A DNA stretch of 64,000 nucleotides, taken from positions 4,154,001 through 4,218,000 of the forward strand of contig NZ_CP150300.1 in assembly GCF_037991315.1 (NCBI RefSeq), in the 5' to 3' direction. Positions 22,467 through 30,573 of the stretch are shown here, piece by piece. The position numbers were made by a program, and so were the translations under genes. The number at the start of each line of letters is the position of its first letter. The first letter of the stretch is position 1. The notes under the pieces were generated by a model that did no database searches, had not been told where the DNA came from, and saw nothing but the letters and a program-made list of their open reading frames with translations. The DNA comes from Paenibacillus sp. FSL H8-0079 (GTDB lineage Bacteria > Bacillota > Bacilli > Paenibacillales > Paenibacillaceae).

Positions 22467-22849
22467 ATTGGAGGTTCAGATGAAGTACTTGTTCCGCTGC
22501 TTAGGACCATATAGTTCGTACGCATATGGAGTACAGCCATGTCCAGATCAGCCACTCGTTTGGAAACAAATTCTTCAATCACAGGCTCCAACTGGGTGAA
22601 GCCTACGCCCAAGATCGGTTTCTTATGAATATAGGCACGATGCATGATCACAATATCAGTAGAAGTCAAATGATTCATATCCAGATTAACCAAGACTGCA
22701 TCGGCTTGTAGAACTACTTTCTCAATGATCAAGGTATACTCCCTGTTGCTTAAATCAGAAGCTGTCGAAGCATCATGACTAGCCCAAGCGATATCCGAAA
22801 ATCCCTCCAGACGTTCCATCGCAAATCCTAAAACCACCACACTAAGCAT
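22463..22849 (-). CDS. Possible nucleoside 2-deoxyribosyltransferase-like protein
   Basis: 128 residues. A Rossmann-like layout is suggested by a first hydrophobic strand (MLSVVVLGF), a central VLQADAVLVNLD and a following TSTDIVIMHRAY-x-HKKPILGVG. The D-A-V-L-V-N-L-D ... T-D-I ... A-x-x-x-x-K-P-I-L-G order recalls nucleoside 2-deoxyribosyltransferase-like (TIR-related) proteins. The similarity is by eye and short, so the function is tentative; the fold could instead serve nucleotide sensing or signalling. Preceded by promoter B and an AAAGGTGG box. Its stop codon is part of promoter A. Confidence 0.5.
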   Translation of the reverse strand: MLSVVVLGFAMERLEGFSDIAWASHDASTASDLSNREYTLIIEKVVLQADAVLVNLDMNHLTSTDIVIMHRAYIHKKPILGVGFTQLEPVIEEFVSKRVADLDMAVLHMRTNYMVLSSGTSTSSEPPI

Positions 22850-22880
22850 CTTGTTCCACCTTTCTTCCTGTACTAATCTC

Positions 22881-22910
22881 TCTATACGACATAAAAAAGC
22901 ACCCAGTTAA
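22881..22910 (-). promoter_or_regulatory. Locus-specific promoter B
   Basis: Minus strand: TTAACT (22910-22905), 18 bases ending GTCG, TATAGA (22886-22881). The -35 forms the loop of the terminator hairpin of the preceding sigma factor transcript. The 128-residue gene starts 32 bases downstream. Confidence 0.72.
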
Positions 22911-22919
22911 GGGTGCGCT
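22889..22919 (-). terminator. Terminator of the 188-residue sigma factor, with promoter B -35 in its loop
   Basis: Minus strand: GCGCACCC, loop TTAACT, GGGTGC, then a T-run. The loop sequence is the -35 of promoter B. Confidence 0.8.
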
Positions 22920-22984
22920 CTCTGTTCTATGTAGGTTACTGAATCTATCTTCATCAAACTTAGGCTATTAATTGCCATTTATGA

Positions 22985-23551
22985 CTACAATGCTTCGTAT
23001 TTCTCACGAATCGCTTTCCATAACTGGGATATACGTGCCTTGGATACACCTAACATTCCTGCAATCTCTACAAATTCATACCCCGAAGTTCGAAGTTTAA
23101 AGATTTGCTTCTCTCGTTCATTCAACTTCATATTCTCCATAATATCTGTTACAAACTCAAAATTCTCATACGCAAACCCAGCATGACCAAGCGCTAATGC
23201 GATATCTGAGCCTTCCGATTCATCGCCGCCTCCCTGATCCGTGCACATGATCTGTACAGCGTTAACCACACTGAGATTTTTCTCAGACATGCACTTGCGG
23301 TACATATCCTTGATTTTATTTTCGATAAGATGATCAACAAACGTCGACATTTTCGCTTTTTCTGCATCATACTTGTCCAGAGAGTTAACCAATTTGATCA
23401 TAATCTCCTGGGTCACATCTTCTTTTTCCATCCCGGCAAACGTTTTACCCCTAAGCTTGTAACGACACTTCTCCTGAGCTTTATTCAGGAACATGTCTAT
23501 ATCCCCAATCTCAAATAAATCATCAAAACCCATAGCAGTTGTAGCAGACAT
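22985..23551 (-). CDS. Small sigma-70 family factor
   Basis: 188 residues with region 2 (DVTQEIMIKLVNSLDKYDAEKAKMSTFV, ending in IKDMYRKC; 28 and 8 residues shown as two separate pieces of the domain) is seen near residues 45-90 and region 4 near 140-185 (LNEREKQIFKLRTSGYEFVE, then VSKARISQLWKAIRE). A region 3 is absent, so it resembles short phage or ECF-like factors. A LexA box lies about 240 bases upstream. Inference: it is the SOS-induced switch of the tail locus and may read the CG-TATAGA promoters. It starts behind GGGGG at good spacing and ends at a terminator fused to promoter B. Confidence 0.83.
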   Translation of the reverse strand: MSATTAMGFDDLFEIGDIDMFLNKAQEKCRYKLRGKTFAGMEKEDVTQEIMIKLVNSLDKYDAEKAKMSTFVDHLIENKIKDMYRKCMSEKNLSVVNAVQIMCTDQGGGDESEGSDIALALGHAGFAYENFEFVTDIMENMKLNEREKQIFKLRTSGYEFVEIAGMLGVSKARISQLWKAIREKYEAL

Positions 23552-23790
23552 TATACATTTCCCCCATTAACGATTTAATATCAGTAGTTCGTATACTTTC
23601 TTCACAATCTAGTAGCTATCCAGCATGATCTTACTCTACATTCTCGCTATTGCTCACAAATCTCATATTCCATATGTAGTCTTGTCACACAGAATTAAAG
23701 CTAAATAAGCCTTTTAGATACAACCGATCAGGAAACCTCGCCTTTGATCCGCCTCCTCATTCCCATCCTATTACATTCAGAATAACAAAT

Positions 23791-23806
23791 GCGAACTAAT
23801 GTTCGC
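23791..23806. promoter_or_regulatory. LexA (DinR) SOS box
   Basis: The palindrome GCGAACTAATGTTCGC contains CGAAC-N4-GTTCG, a full match to the Gram-positive LexA consensus. It lies in the 595-base gap (23552-24146) upstream of the 188-residue sigma gene. No gene is present on the plus strand nearby, so the minus-strand sigma gene is the likely target. Apart from this box, promoter-like site I and one hairpin, I see nothing else in the gap. Confidence 0.72.
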
Positions 23807-23847
23807 AACATTTATTTATTTTGTTCGCTTATATGCCTTTTACTGAC

Positions 23848-23876
23848 TATATACGAAGTATACGGTGAAAGGTAAA
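23848..23876 (-). promoter_or_regulatory. Weak member of the CG-TATA promoter family (site I)
   Basis: Minus strand: TTTACC (23876-23871), 17 bases ending in TTCG, TATATA (23853-23848). The -10 and its CG match the family, the -35 only partly. It is 45 bases upstream of the LexA box and could start the sigma transcript. Confidence 0.35.
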
Positions 23877-23895
23877 GAAGCATTTTTCACAAACA

Positions 23896-23962
23896 AAAAG
23901 ACCAACACAGAGCGCACCACTGGAAAATACCAAAATGGTGGAATGTGTCGGTCTTGGTCTGA
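23896..23962 (-). terminator. Large nested hairpin, probable terminator
   Basis: Outer 12-bp stem AAGACCGACACA/TGTGTTGGTCTT (one G-U pair) encloses an inner stem CCACCA/TGGTG; TTTTTGTTTG follows on the minus strand. It probably ends the transcript of the 138-residue gene, whose stop is 185 bases upstream. Confidence 0.55.
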
Positions 23963-24146
23963 CATCTATTTCGTCCCAATTACCGAAGATATGGCCTTCA
24001 AGTTCTTTAATAAGTTATAGGCTTCGTCAAGATTATTAATCTATTCAATCGCCATAAGGGTAGTATAAGGAAATATGTAGGATATTGTCAACAACAAAAT
24101 TAGTTCCCAAGAACCTGTCCAGTATTCAAACATTATTTAATAGGTC

Positions 24147-24563
24147 TTAAGGCATGTTTATCTCATCATTTTTCAGCAGCACTTCAACATCCTTGTTCAT
24201 CTTGAAGACTGTAATCTGTTCCGCAAAATCATGGCCGAAAAACGTTGTTTCGATGTCTTCAATCTTCAGACCCATGTTGATATAGGAGAAAACGGGGTTG
24301 AAATCTTCTCTCATCATAAGTGCAAGCTTCAACTTGTATTCGGCGAAAATTTGACTTGAGTGTGATTGCATATGTTCCAGCATGAATGCTTCAGGCTTAG
24401 TAAATTTTGCTGTAAATTTTAAGATGATAAAATGATTCATGATGGAGACTCTGGTGTCTACTGGCCCGCGTTCAGTAAAATCTTTTCTTATTCTGGATGC
24501 CAGCTTTGCGAGCTCTCTTTCCAAGTCCTTTATCTCAATGTCCCATCCCTCCTTGCCAATCAT
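24147..24563 (-). CDS. DUF2294/MpsC-like small cytoplasmic protein (tentative)
   Basis: 138 residues. The arrangement of an N-terminal helix (EIKDLERELAKLASRIRKDF), a GPVDTRVSIMNHFIILKFTA strand pair, TKPEAFMLEH, and a conserved arginine-containing middle followed by a final VFKMNKDVEVLL strand resembles DUF2294 (MpsC-type) proteins, which have been linked to membrane-potential generation in Staphylococcus. The resemblance is by eye. No signal or membrane helix. AAAGGGTCAGG precedes the ATG. Whether it belongs to the tail locus is unclear; it is separated from both neighbours by more than 200 bases. Confidence 0.5.
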   Translation of the reverse strand: MIGKEGWDIEIKDLERELAKLASRIRKDFTERGPVDTRVSIMNHFIILKFTAKFTKPEAFMLEHMQSHSSQIFAEYKLKLALMMREDFNPVFSYINMGLKIEDIETTFFGHDFAEQITVFKMNKDVEVLLKNDEINMP

Positions 24564-24679
24564 CCTGACCCTTTCTACTGCCCTTGAATATATGAATTCA
24601 ACCTAGTTTAATCAAAACTGCTTATACAAGACAAGTTTCAATGCATGCATTGAATCAAGTCACTATCATCTTTTCATGA

Positions 24680-24712
24680 AAAAGGAATAGACCCCAGAAC
24701 TAGGCTTGGGGT
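24680..24712 (-). terminator. Terminator after the 65-residue gene
   Basis: Minus strand: ACCCCAAGCC loop TGGGGT (24712-24691), followed by a T-rich but interrupted tract (CTATTCCTTTTTC). Moderate strength. Confidence 0.55.
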
Positions 24713-24802
24713 ATATCACTTTATTATCTATAGTTTACAATTATTAAAATAAATTCGCACTTGGTGTCGAAAAGCTAACACAAGTTAGCGTAAACGCTTT
24801 AT

Positions 24803-25000
24803 TTAATTTATCGTTTCATTGTTAAGTTCTATTTTGAGCAGGCTAAATGCAACCAGGTTCAATGCGACATTGGCACCGTAATCCCTTTCGATCAAATCGA
24901 ACGCTTCTTCCGTTGCTCCAACCAGGTCTCCCTTGTCCGAAGTCATCTCGGTAGTGACAATTTCCTCATTATTCAGTGCGAAGGTCAGCCTGTACAGCAT
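24803..25000 (-). CDS. Small protein of unknown function
   Basis: 65 residues, acidic, no membrane helix (YRLTFALNNEEIVTTEMTSD ... GATEEAFDLIERDYGANVAL). No family recognised. AAGGAGGGG precedes the ATG. The start overlaps the 3' end of the upstream 107-residue gene by 32 bases, so they are coupled. Confidence 0.55.
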   Translation of the reverse strand: MLYRLTFALNNEEIVTTEMTSDKGDLVGATEEAFDLIERDYGANVALNLVAFSLLKIELNNETIN

Positions 25001-25292
25001 CTGTGTTCCCCTCCTTAGAGGTCAATTCAATATTTCGCACATCGGTAAGATCAATGATATGAACCACATCATCTGTATCTTCCAGCGTAATCGATTTCCC
25101 TTCGTTCTTGTGTTTGGTGAAAAGTCGGCGATATTCTTGCTTAACCTCATCGGCAGTTAATGGGATTTCGCGTACGACCTTATCCGAATCTTTCTCTTTC
25201 TGTTGCAATCTAGGATTATCTTCCATCCAGTTTACCGTCTTCTTCTTCCCACTTCCCTTGAAATAGAAATGAGCAGTAAGTTCAATATTCAT
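24969..25292 (-). CDS. Small charged protein of unknown function
   Basis: 107 residues, rich in Lys, Glu and Asp. Begins with a beta strand (MNIELTAHFYFKG) and continues with a helical stretch (TADEVKQEYRRLFTKHKNEG) and ITLEDTDDVVHIIDLTDVRN. No family recognised. GGGAGGT precedes the ATG. First gene after promoter C. Confidence 0.58.
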   Translation of the reverse strand: MNIELTAHFYFKGSGKKKTVNWMEDNPRLQQKEKDSDKVVREIPLTADEVKQEYRRLFTKHKNEGKSITLEDTDDVVHIIDLTDVRNIELTSKEGNTDAVQADLRTE

Positions 25293-25335
25293 CGTTTAAT
25301 ACCTCCCGGAATAATTACGTTCTCACACTACTTTC

Positions 25336-25364
25336 TCTATACGTTTTGATCATCAAATTGTTAA
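25336..25364 (-). promoter_or_regulatory. Locus-specific promoter C
   Basis: Minus strand: TTAACA (25364-25359), 17 bases ending AACG, TATAGA (25341-25336). The 107-residue gene starts about 44 bases downstream. Confidence 0.7.
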
Positions 25365-25416
25365 TGTTAATCTTCATATGTAGATACGGGATTCACAAAC
25401 TATTTCGTTGTTACAA

Positions 25417-25461
25417 TAAAAACGGGCTGTCCCTAGCCATTATGACTTATGGAACAGCCCC
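25417..25461 (-). terminator. Terminator of the tail-fibre gene array
   Basis: Minus strand: GGGGCTGTTCC ... GGGACAGCCC followed by GTTTTTATT. It lies right after the stop of the 305-residue fibre gene and closes the long structural transcript. Confidence 0.85.
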
Positions 25462-25464
25462 TCT

Positions 25465-26382
25465 CTATTCATATTTCTTAACCGCTATGCGATTACCGAA
25501 TGAGTCATATATATATTGGAAGTTGGTTTGAACAGGTGTTGTTCCCAACCTGGTGATGGACTTGGCCACCAATCTTCCCTCTTCATCATACTGATAGATG
25601 ACATCAACCAAAGTAGGAAGCTGCACGAAGTCCAGACCGTCATATCGATATATCTCACCAATCGAAATGACCAAGAAGGAATCATCCTGTGCATAACCTT
25701 CTGGAGAAGCCGGCATGGTAAGTACAGGTTCTCTAACCAGCTGCTCAGTGTAGTTGTCTGTAACCACTTGTCGAATAACTCTTCCTTGCATGTCAAAAGC
25801 AAAATATGTAACCACATCTGTATAATCCACCAAGTCGCTGATCGATTCCCACGGATCAATGACATTCAGGCGTTTTCGTTCACCCCAAGTCATGCTCACA
25901 TGTGTTTCTCCATCACTGATCATATCGGCACTGTGTATATCAGGATGTGTGTAATGATTGGCCTCAAGCTCGATGTTGGACAACTTTTCACGTTCGTTCA
26001 GAGTCATGATAACGTTATGACTTCCATCTGTTAACATATCAGAACTGTGTGTATCAGGATGGCTATAGATCACCGTTTTGGTACCATTAAGATTAATCGT
26101 TCCATTCTCAGGATGGTTCGAAACTCGATCACCACCCACCTTTACATATTTCCCACCGCTGTATGTATAGGTCGTTGATTCATTTTGATTACTTGAGTCT
26201 TGGCGTACCAGATATAATCTTCCTGCTTCACCTACGGTTGGAAGTTCTGTTTTCAGTCTGACCGAGACCACGTTTCCTACTGACACTGCGTCCAGTCTGC
26301 CATCAAGTGAGGCATAAGAATCCCTGGCTTGTTTAACTTCACGTTCTACTTTGGCAGCTTTGCTGTATGTAACAATATCCAT
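25465..26382 (-). CDS. Tail-fibre-like protein with YD-type C-terminal repeats
   Basis: 305 residues. The N-terminal ~40 residues are helical (attachment or trimerisation). Two copies of a phage-fibre motif HPDTHSSDMLTDG / HPDIHSADMISDG, each followed by VxMTxxER, fill the middle (about 105-175). The last 110 residues carry three YD-like units (FDMQGRVIRQVV, YDEEGRLVAKSI, YDSFGNRIAVKK). I infer a minor fibre or receptor-binding subunit. Last gene of the structural array, with a strong terminator. Confidence 0.65.
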   Translation of the reverse strand: MDIVTYSKAAKVEREVKQARDSYASLDGRLDAVSVGNVVSVRLKTELPTVGEAGRLYLVRQDSSNQNESTTYTYSGGKYVKVGGDRVSNHPENGTINLNGTKTVIYSHPDTHSSDMLTDGSHNVIMTLNEREKLSNIELEANHYTHPDIHSADMISDGETHVSMTWGERKRLNVIDPWESISDLVDYTDVVTYFAFDMQGRVIRQVVTDNYTEQLVREPVLTMPASPEGYAQDDSFLVISIGEIYRYDGLDFVQLPTLVDVIYQYDEEGRLVAKSITRLGTTPVQTNFQYIYDSFGNRIAVKKYE

Positions 26383-26397
26383 GTGGTGGTCCTCCTC

Positions 26398-26793
26398 TCA
26401 CCTTGTAGTCAAACCAACGACCTCAATATCGAAGTTGGCCACATCTGTACCCAGATTTTTTAACGACAAGTGAAGTGTTGAAGTCCCATCTACGTCCTCA
26501 TATGGCAAATCGATCATATCGTAAATACCTTCCATAAAATTCCCCGTTGAGTATTGGGCATTGTTGAAATAGAGAACCTCTGGATGTGGACCCGCACTGT
26601 TCAAAACATGAACTTCCACATTCGTCTCTCTGGACGGAATGACCCTAATCGTTTTGATCATGAATCGAGGATGTTCCATGGGAATATTAATCATTGCCTT
26701 CGCCCCACCGCCAACATACTCTACTCTTTGGGCAAATGATACCGGCAATAGCACTTTTCTCATCTCCTCCATCAGTTTCCATGTCCTGTTCAA
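26398..26793 (-). CDS. Small beta-rich tail-associated protein, function unknown
   Basis: 131 residues, predicted beta sandwich (FMIKTIRVIPSRETNVEVHV ... LHLSLKNLGTDVANFDIEVV). No signal peptide. It starts at a TTG with GGAGGG seven bases upstream, and this TTG overlaps the upstream stop (TTGA). Position in the fibre array suggests a small virion-type subunit. Confidence 0.55.
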   Translation of the reverse strand: MNRTWKLMEEMRKVLLPVSFAQRVEYVGGGAKAMINIPMEHPRFMIKTIRVIPSRETNVEVHVLNSAGPHPEVLYFNNAQYSTGNFMEGIYDMIDLPYEDVDGTSTLHLSLKNLGTDVANFDIEVVGLTTR

Positions 26794-27350
26794 GAGTCTT
26801 CCCTCCTTCTAGGAATATGTGTATCCGGATACCGTCGTGGACGAAGATGACTGTCAGATGTGTTGCCACTTCCGCTGTAGGACCAATCCCCCCACGTTTT
26901 CCCCACTAACCCAGCCTGCTGGACAGGAATCTTGACCTTAATACACCAATCGAGCCCCGCATAATTTTGTTTCACTTTGAGGCCTCTTATGGTATCACGA
27001 ATTAAACCTACTCCACTGGACTGGGTCAAAAATTTATGCTTGAGTATCATATTTTTTTCATCAGGAACTCCCACTCTGGTTCGTGGCCCATAAATATATT
27101 TATCCGCAACGTATCCAATCAATTGATCATTATGGTTGTCCAGCATCCTCCATGTACCCCAACGGTAGATGTCAAATAATTCAGCCGTAGTGGATAACGT
27201 TCCTAATGAATAGGCTATTTCCTTACCTTCAATGGTTACCGGAACAGCATCAAGATTGTATCCAATGCCATGGGGAACTGCCGCCTTACTCTGGGTATAG
27301 AGAGAACCGCTCTCGGCGGTCCCTACAACTTTCCCTTGATGTATAGCCAT
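26790..27350 (-). CDS. Tail-associated protein of unknown function
   Basis: 186 residues, no recognised family; beta-rich with many Gly and Tyr and a basic C-terminal tail (LRPRRYPDTHIPRRRE). The ATG at 27350 is preferred because AAGGTGG lies upstream; an in-frame GTG at 27362 would be inside that box. Tightly packed between two other array genes. Confidence 0.55.
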   Translation of the reverse strand: MAIHQGKVVGTAESGSLYTQSKAAVPHGIGYNLDAVPVTIEGKEIAYSLGTLSTTAELFDIYRWGTWRMLDNHNDQLIGYVADKYIYGPRTRVGVPDEKNMILKHKFLTQSSGVGLIRDTIRGLKVKQNYAGLDWCIKVKIPVQQAGLVGKTWGDWSYSGSGNTSDSHLRPRRYPDTHIPRRREDS

Positions 27351-27363
27351 GTCCATCACCACC

Positions 27364-28155
27364 TTAATTCATCAGGACAGCAACCGTAGCGCCTGATAAG
27401 AAGCTCTGTCCACCAATCGACAGCGAGTATACCTTATATGTTTTAGTGCCCACTTTGATCTCATCTCCATGGGAAACTCCGGCAGAAGGTACCGCATAGA
27501 TATCAATAAGCTCTCCCCTAGGACCCTCCACACCATTACACATAATAACCGGAGCAAGATGATATAGAGACCCCCAGCCTGGATTAACAGGAAGCATGGC
27601 AGAGTAGGCATCATAAATGTTATTCACCATCTGTTTATCTTTATCACGCAACGTCCGGATGCCGTTATCCCCGTTGTAGCTGAGGCCGACACCCAAACTC
27701 GAGGAATCTGTCTCCGTGGCATACCTGTTTAGAATTCCGAAGTAGCCCAGATTGGATATACCGGTAACCGAGTTCACATCCCCCTGCAAATAAATAATAA
27801 TACGGTTTGGTTGTACTGAAACTTGGTAATCGATTAATAGATTCGTATCAACGACACTCGTATGACATAGGAAGTCCTTTTTCACTTCGGCTCTGCCCAA
27901 AGGAAGGCTACCATCTGTTGACAGTACATCTTCAGCCACACTCACGGTCAATTTGTTCCCCGTAGTTCCCTTCGTGTTTCCAACCTCAAGCCTGAAGAAC
28001 AGTTTATCTGTCCCCGTTGTTCCCACTGATTTGAGCACGATCACACTCGCTGTCTCGTATAATACGGACCAAGGAGAACCTGCAATCGTTTTAAAGCCTT
28101 GAACAATATTTGCGAATAATTCATTCATTTTAACTTTTCCTGTAAAATTAGCCAT
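27364..28155 (-). CDS. Paralogue 5 of the EG-x-RG virion-type protein family
   Basis: 263 residues. It shares with four other genes in the locus the order: N-terminal helix (NELFANIVQGFKTIAG), a central strand pair IIIYLQGDV ... LGYFGILNRY, then YHLAPVIMCNGVEGPRGELI. The shared EG-x-RG segment is the best family marker. It is the most diverged member. Probable surface or receptor-binding subunit of the tail; this is inference from context. GGAGGTG box upstream. Confidence 0.6.
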   Translation of the reverse strand: MANFTGKVKMNELFANIVQGFKTIAGSPWSVLYETASVIVLKSVGTTGTDKLFFRLEVGNTKGTTGNKLTVSVAEDVLSTDGSLPLGRAEVKKDFLCHTSVVDTNLLIDYQVSVQPNRIIIYLQGDVNSVTGISNLGYFGILNRYATETDSSSLGVGLSYNGDNGIRTLRDKDKQMVNNIYDAYSAMLPVNPGWGSLYHLAPVIMCNGVEGPRGELIDIYAVPSAGVSHGDEIKVGTKTYKVYSLSIGGQSFLSGATVAVLMN

Positions 28156-28171
28156 CCCTCATGAACACCTC

Positions 28172-29125
28172 CTATATTTGGAAAAGTAACGCTCTTTGCC
28201 CGCCACCAAGCAGTCTGGCACCGTGGAAGAACTTCGGCCTTGAATACACAGGAACTTGGTTCGAATTGTAGTAATAACGTCCATAGTCTGTATTCGGATA
28301 ATCCTGATCTACGACATGAAACACGTAATACTTGCCATCATTGCCAAGATCCAGGATCGATCCGTCCGGGTGCTGCGCACTGTTTTTAAATACAATGGAA
28401 CGCATACCCTTGAATTCACCCCTAGCTCCTTCAGATGGATGATAGACTATGAAAGGCGTAACATAGTATCTGGAACCTACACCTGGAGAAGGGATGGACT
28501 CTGTCCCAAAATTGTACAGTGCATACTCCGTTCCATTCCGTGAAGTCATCACGACACCTCTTGGTGTGTCATATTGATCTGATGTGTTGTTATCCGAAGC
28601 GGATAAAGGCATGTGTGGGAAAACGCCATAAAATTTATTGGCAATCGCCGGGTCTTCTTGCTCTAAAGCTTGGCATTTGCCTAGGAATATTCGTACTGGG
28701 TAAGCTCGTTCCGGGTAGTTCAGACTCTCTCCATGGATAAACAGGATTTCCTCATTCGTAATTACAGACCACTTATAGTTCACATTGTACTGCACGTTAT
28801 GACACAAAAATGGCGTTTCCAACATGAATTTATCCGTGTCCACGGGCGAATTCACGAATAGATCTGGTGATGCCACATTACCTCCCAAGTTCTTAAGTCC
28901 CCAGCGAATGTTGACTCCCCTGGCGTGGGCAATCACACACATGGTAAATCGCATGGATGTATTTTTTTTATTGGTAAGCAGCGCATTTCCCCAGTTGGCA
29001 TAGGTTGTTTCGGCCGTATGTATGCTATCCCAGTAAGGATCGAGTGCATCCTTCAATGTGTTAACAAGCGTTGAAGTAAACAAGCTTAGCGTACTGGTAA
29101 ACTCGTGTCTGCGAATCATGGTCAT
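28172..29125 (-). CDS. Paralogue 4 of the EG-x-RG virion-type protein family
   Basis: 317 residues. Clear sister of the next gene: both end with GARLLGGGQRALLFQI or DSALLLGGGQRVLLFEI and share EGARGEF, HPDGSILDLG and the PVRIFLGK / PFRMYLGR strand. An N-terminal helix (TSTLSLFTSTLVNTLKDAL) precedes a beta-rich body. Probable tail surface subunit. GGAGGTG box upstream; three-base gap to the neighbour. Confidence 0.65.
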   Translation of the reverse strand: MTMIRRHEFTSTLSLFTSTLVNTLKDALDPYWDSIHTAETTYANWGNALLTNKKNTSMRFTMCVIAHARGVNIRWGLKNLGGNVASPDLFVNSPVDTDKFMLETPFLCHNVQYNVNYKWSVITNEEILFIHGESLNYPERAYPVRIFLGKCQALEQEDPAIANKFYGVFPHMPLSASDNNTSDQYDTPRGVVMTSRNGTEYALYNFGTESIPSPGVGSRYYVTPFIVYHPSEGARGEFKGMRSIVFKNSAQHPDGSILDLGNDGKYYVFHVVDQDYPNTDYGRYYYNSNQVPVYSRPKFFHGARLLGGGQRALLFQI

Positions 29126-29128
29126 GCA

Positions 29129-30205
29129 CTACACCTCCTTCTCGATCTCGAATAGCAGCACCCGTTGTCCACCACCGAGTAGTAACGCTGAATCGAAGAA
29201 GTAGGGTTGACCTGCATACGCGGTACCGTTTGTTGCATAAAATTGCTGATTCGTAGCAGGATGAGCTTGGTCGAATGCATGAAAGACATAATATCTTTCA
29301 TCGCCCAAATCTAAGATTGATCCATCGGGATACTTACTAGCATCCTTAAGTACTGCAGTTCTGATACCTTGGAACTCACCTCTGGCACCTTCTGTTTCAT
29401 GCCAAACGTAAAATGGTGAAATAAAAAATCTCCCACCTACACCCGGTGAAGGTACTTGTGAACTCGTCGCAAAGTGATATAACGCATTTGGTGTTCCATT
29501 ACGTGAAGAACGCATGTACCCGCGTCCTGCCCGATATTTAAGTTCATCGTCGTTGTCAATTAAACCGTGGGGAAAATGAGAGAAAATACCCACGTTATCG
29601 TTAGCAATCAAAGGATCTTCTTCTTCGAATGGTTTTACTCTTCCAAGATACATACGGAATGGATATGCTAGATTTAAGTTTGTCTGAGGTTCACCAAAGA
29701 GAAATATATAGTTCTCCGTAATAAATAGACTCCATTTCCAGTAGATATTAACTGCCGCATTTATGTGACCAAAATTACTGCTATATACAGTTGTTGAATC
29801 CATCGTATGAAATGGAATCTCTGTAGCAGTTCCTATTTGTGTATAAAGATCAGGAAAAATAGACGATCCATTATTCTTTAACCCTGTTCTTAAAATATAA
29901 TTTTTGGATACTGCTGCAAAATTGTTATTATATTGGTACGAAGATGCATTCATGGAAAGCGTAAAAAACATATTCGGGTCTTTAAGATTTTTGGCTGTGA
30001 TCGTCCCTTGATTACCGATACTATTTACATTTGTATTCCACGATTTGGGCTGTGCGTAGCTATTATTATTACTATAAGACCACTCCCAGTGGACATCGCC
30101 ATACAAATCCTGTGTTACTGTGTCGTACAGGGTCTTAATGAACGTTGTACAATACGAGTAAAACTCATAACGACGCAGGGCACCTAACAAAATATTTTCA
30201 GCCAA
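29129..30205 (-). CDS. Paralogue 3 of the EG-x-RG virion-type protein family
   Basis: 358 residues. It shares EGARGEFQGIRTAV, YPDGSILDLGDE and the C-terminal LLLGGGQRVLLFEIEKEV with paralogue 4, from a recent duplication. The N-terminal half (about nucleotides 29,690-30,100) is noticeably AT-richer than its neighbours and is the region where the two paralogues differ most, suggesting replacement of the variable part. TTG start at 30205 behind AAGGAGGTG. Confidence 0.65.
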   Translation of the reverse strand: MAENILLGALRRYEFYSYCTTFIKTLYDTVTQDLYGDVHWEWSYSNNNSYAQPKSWNTNVNSIGNQGTITAKNLKDPNMFFTLSMNASSYQYNNNFAAVSKNYILRTGLKNNGSSIFPDLYTQIGTATEIPFHTMDSTTVYSSNFGHINAAVNIYWKWSLFITENYIFLFGEPQTNLNLAYPFRMYLGRVKPFEEEDPLIANDNVGIFSHFPHGLIDNDDELKYRAGRGYMRSSRNGTPNALYHFATSSQVPSPGVGGRFFISPFYVWHETEGARGEFQGIRTAVLKDASKYPDGSILDLGDERYYVFHAFDQAHPATNQQFYATNGTAYAGQPYFFDSALLLGGGQRVLLFEIEKEV

Positions 30206-30218
30206 CTACCTCACCTCC

Positions 30219-30572
30219 TTAGGCACCAAATCTAATTTTCATTTCGTGAAAGATGTTCTCTTTAAGTACGGTTAACAGAATTGATTTCAGCATGTCGCTT
30301 CTCTCTGTTATGAGATTCTCTTGATAAGACTGCTCTTTATCCTCAGCTCCATCCTCTGATTCCACACCACTAACAGCAGCCTCATGAATTTCAGGTAGCC
30401 CTTTAAGTGAAGGTAGAAACTTATGAGCCACATTATCAAACAGGATATTGCTTTCAAAAGCAAAGATCAGAATTTCAATTTCCTCTGTACTGAATGGCTC
30501 CGAGTGATTCCCCACTAATTTATCCATAATGGTATGTAGTGCAAACTTCACATCCTGCACGGTCCTCGTCAC
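30219..30572 (-). CDS. Small acidic helical protein in the fibre array
   Basis: 117 residues, largely alpha helical and acidic, with a central low-complexity acidic stretch (AVSGVESEDGAEDKEQ). No family recognised. GTG start one base after the stop of the upstream fibre gene, with GAAAGG before it. It could be a fibre-assembly chaperone, which is only suggested by size and place. Confidence 0.5.
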   Translation of the reverse strand: MTRTVQDVKFALHTIMDKLVGNHSEPFSTEEIEILIFAFESNILFDNVAHKFLPSLKGLPEIHEAAVSGVESEDGAEDKEQSYQENLITERSDMLKSILLTVLKENIFHEMKIRFGA

Positions 30573-30573
30573 G

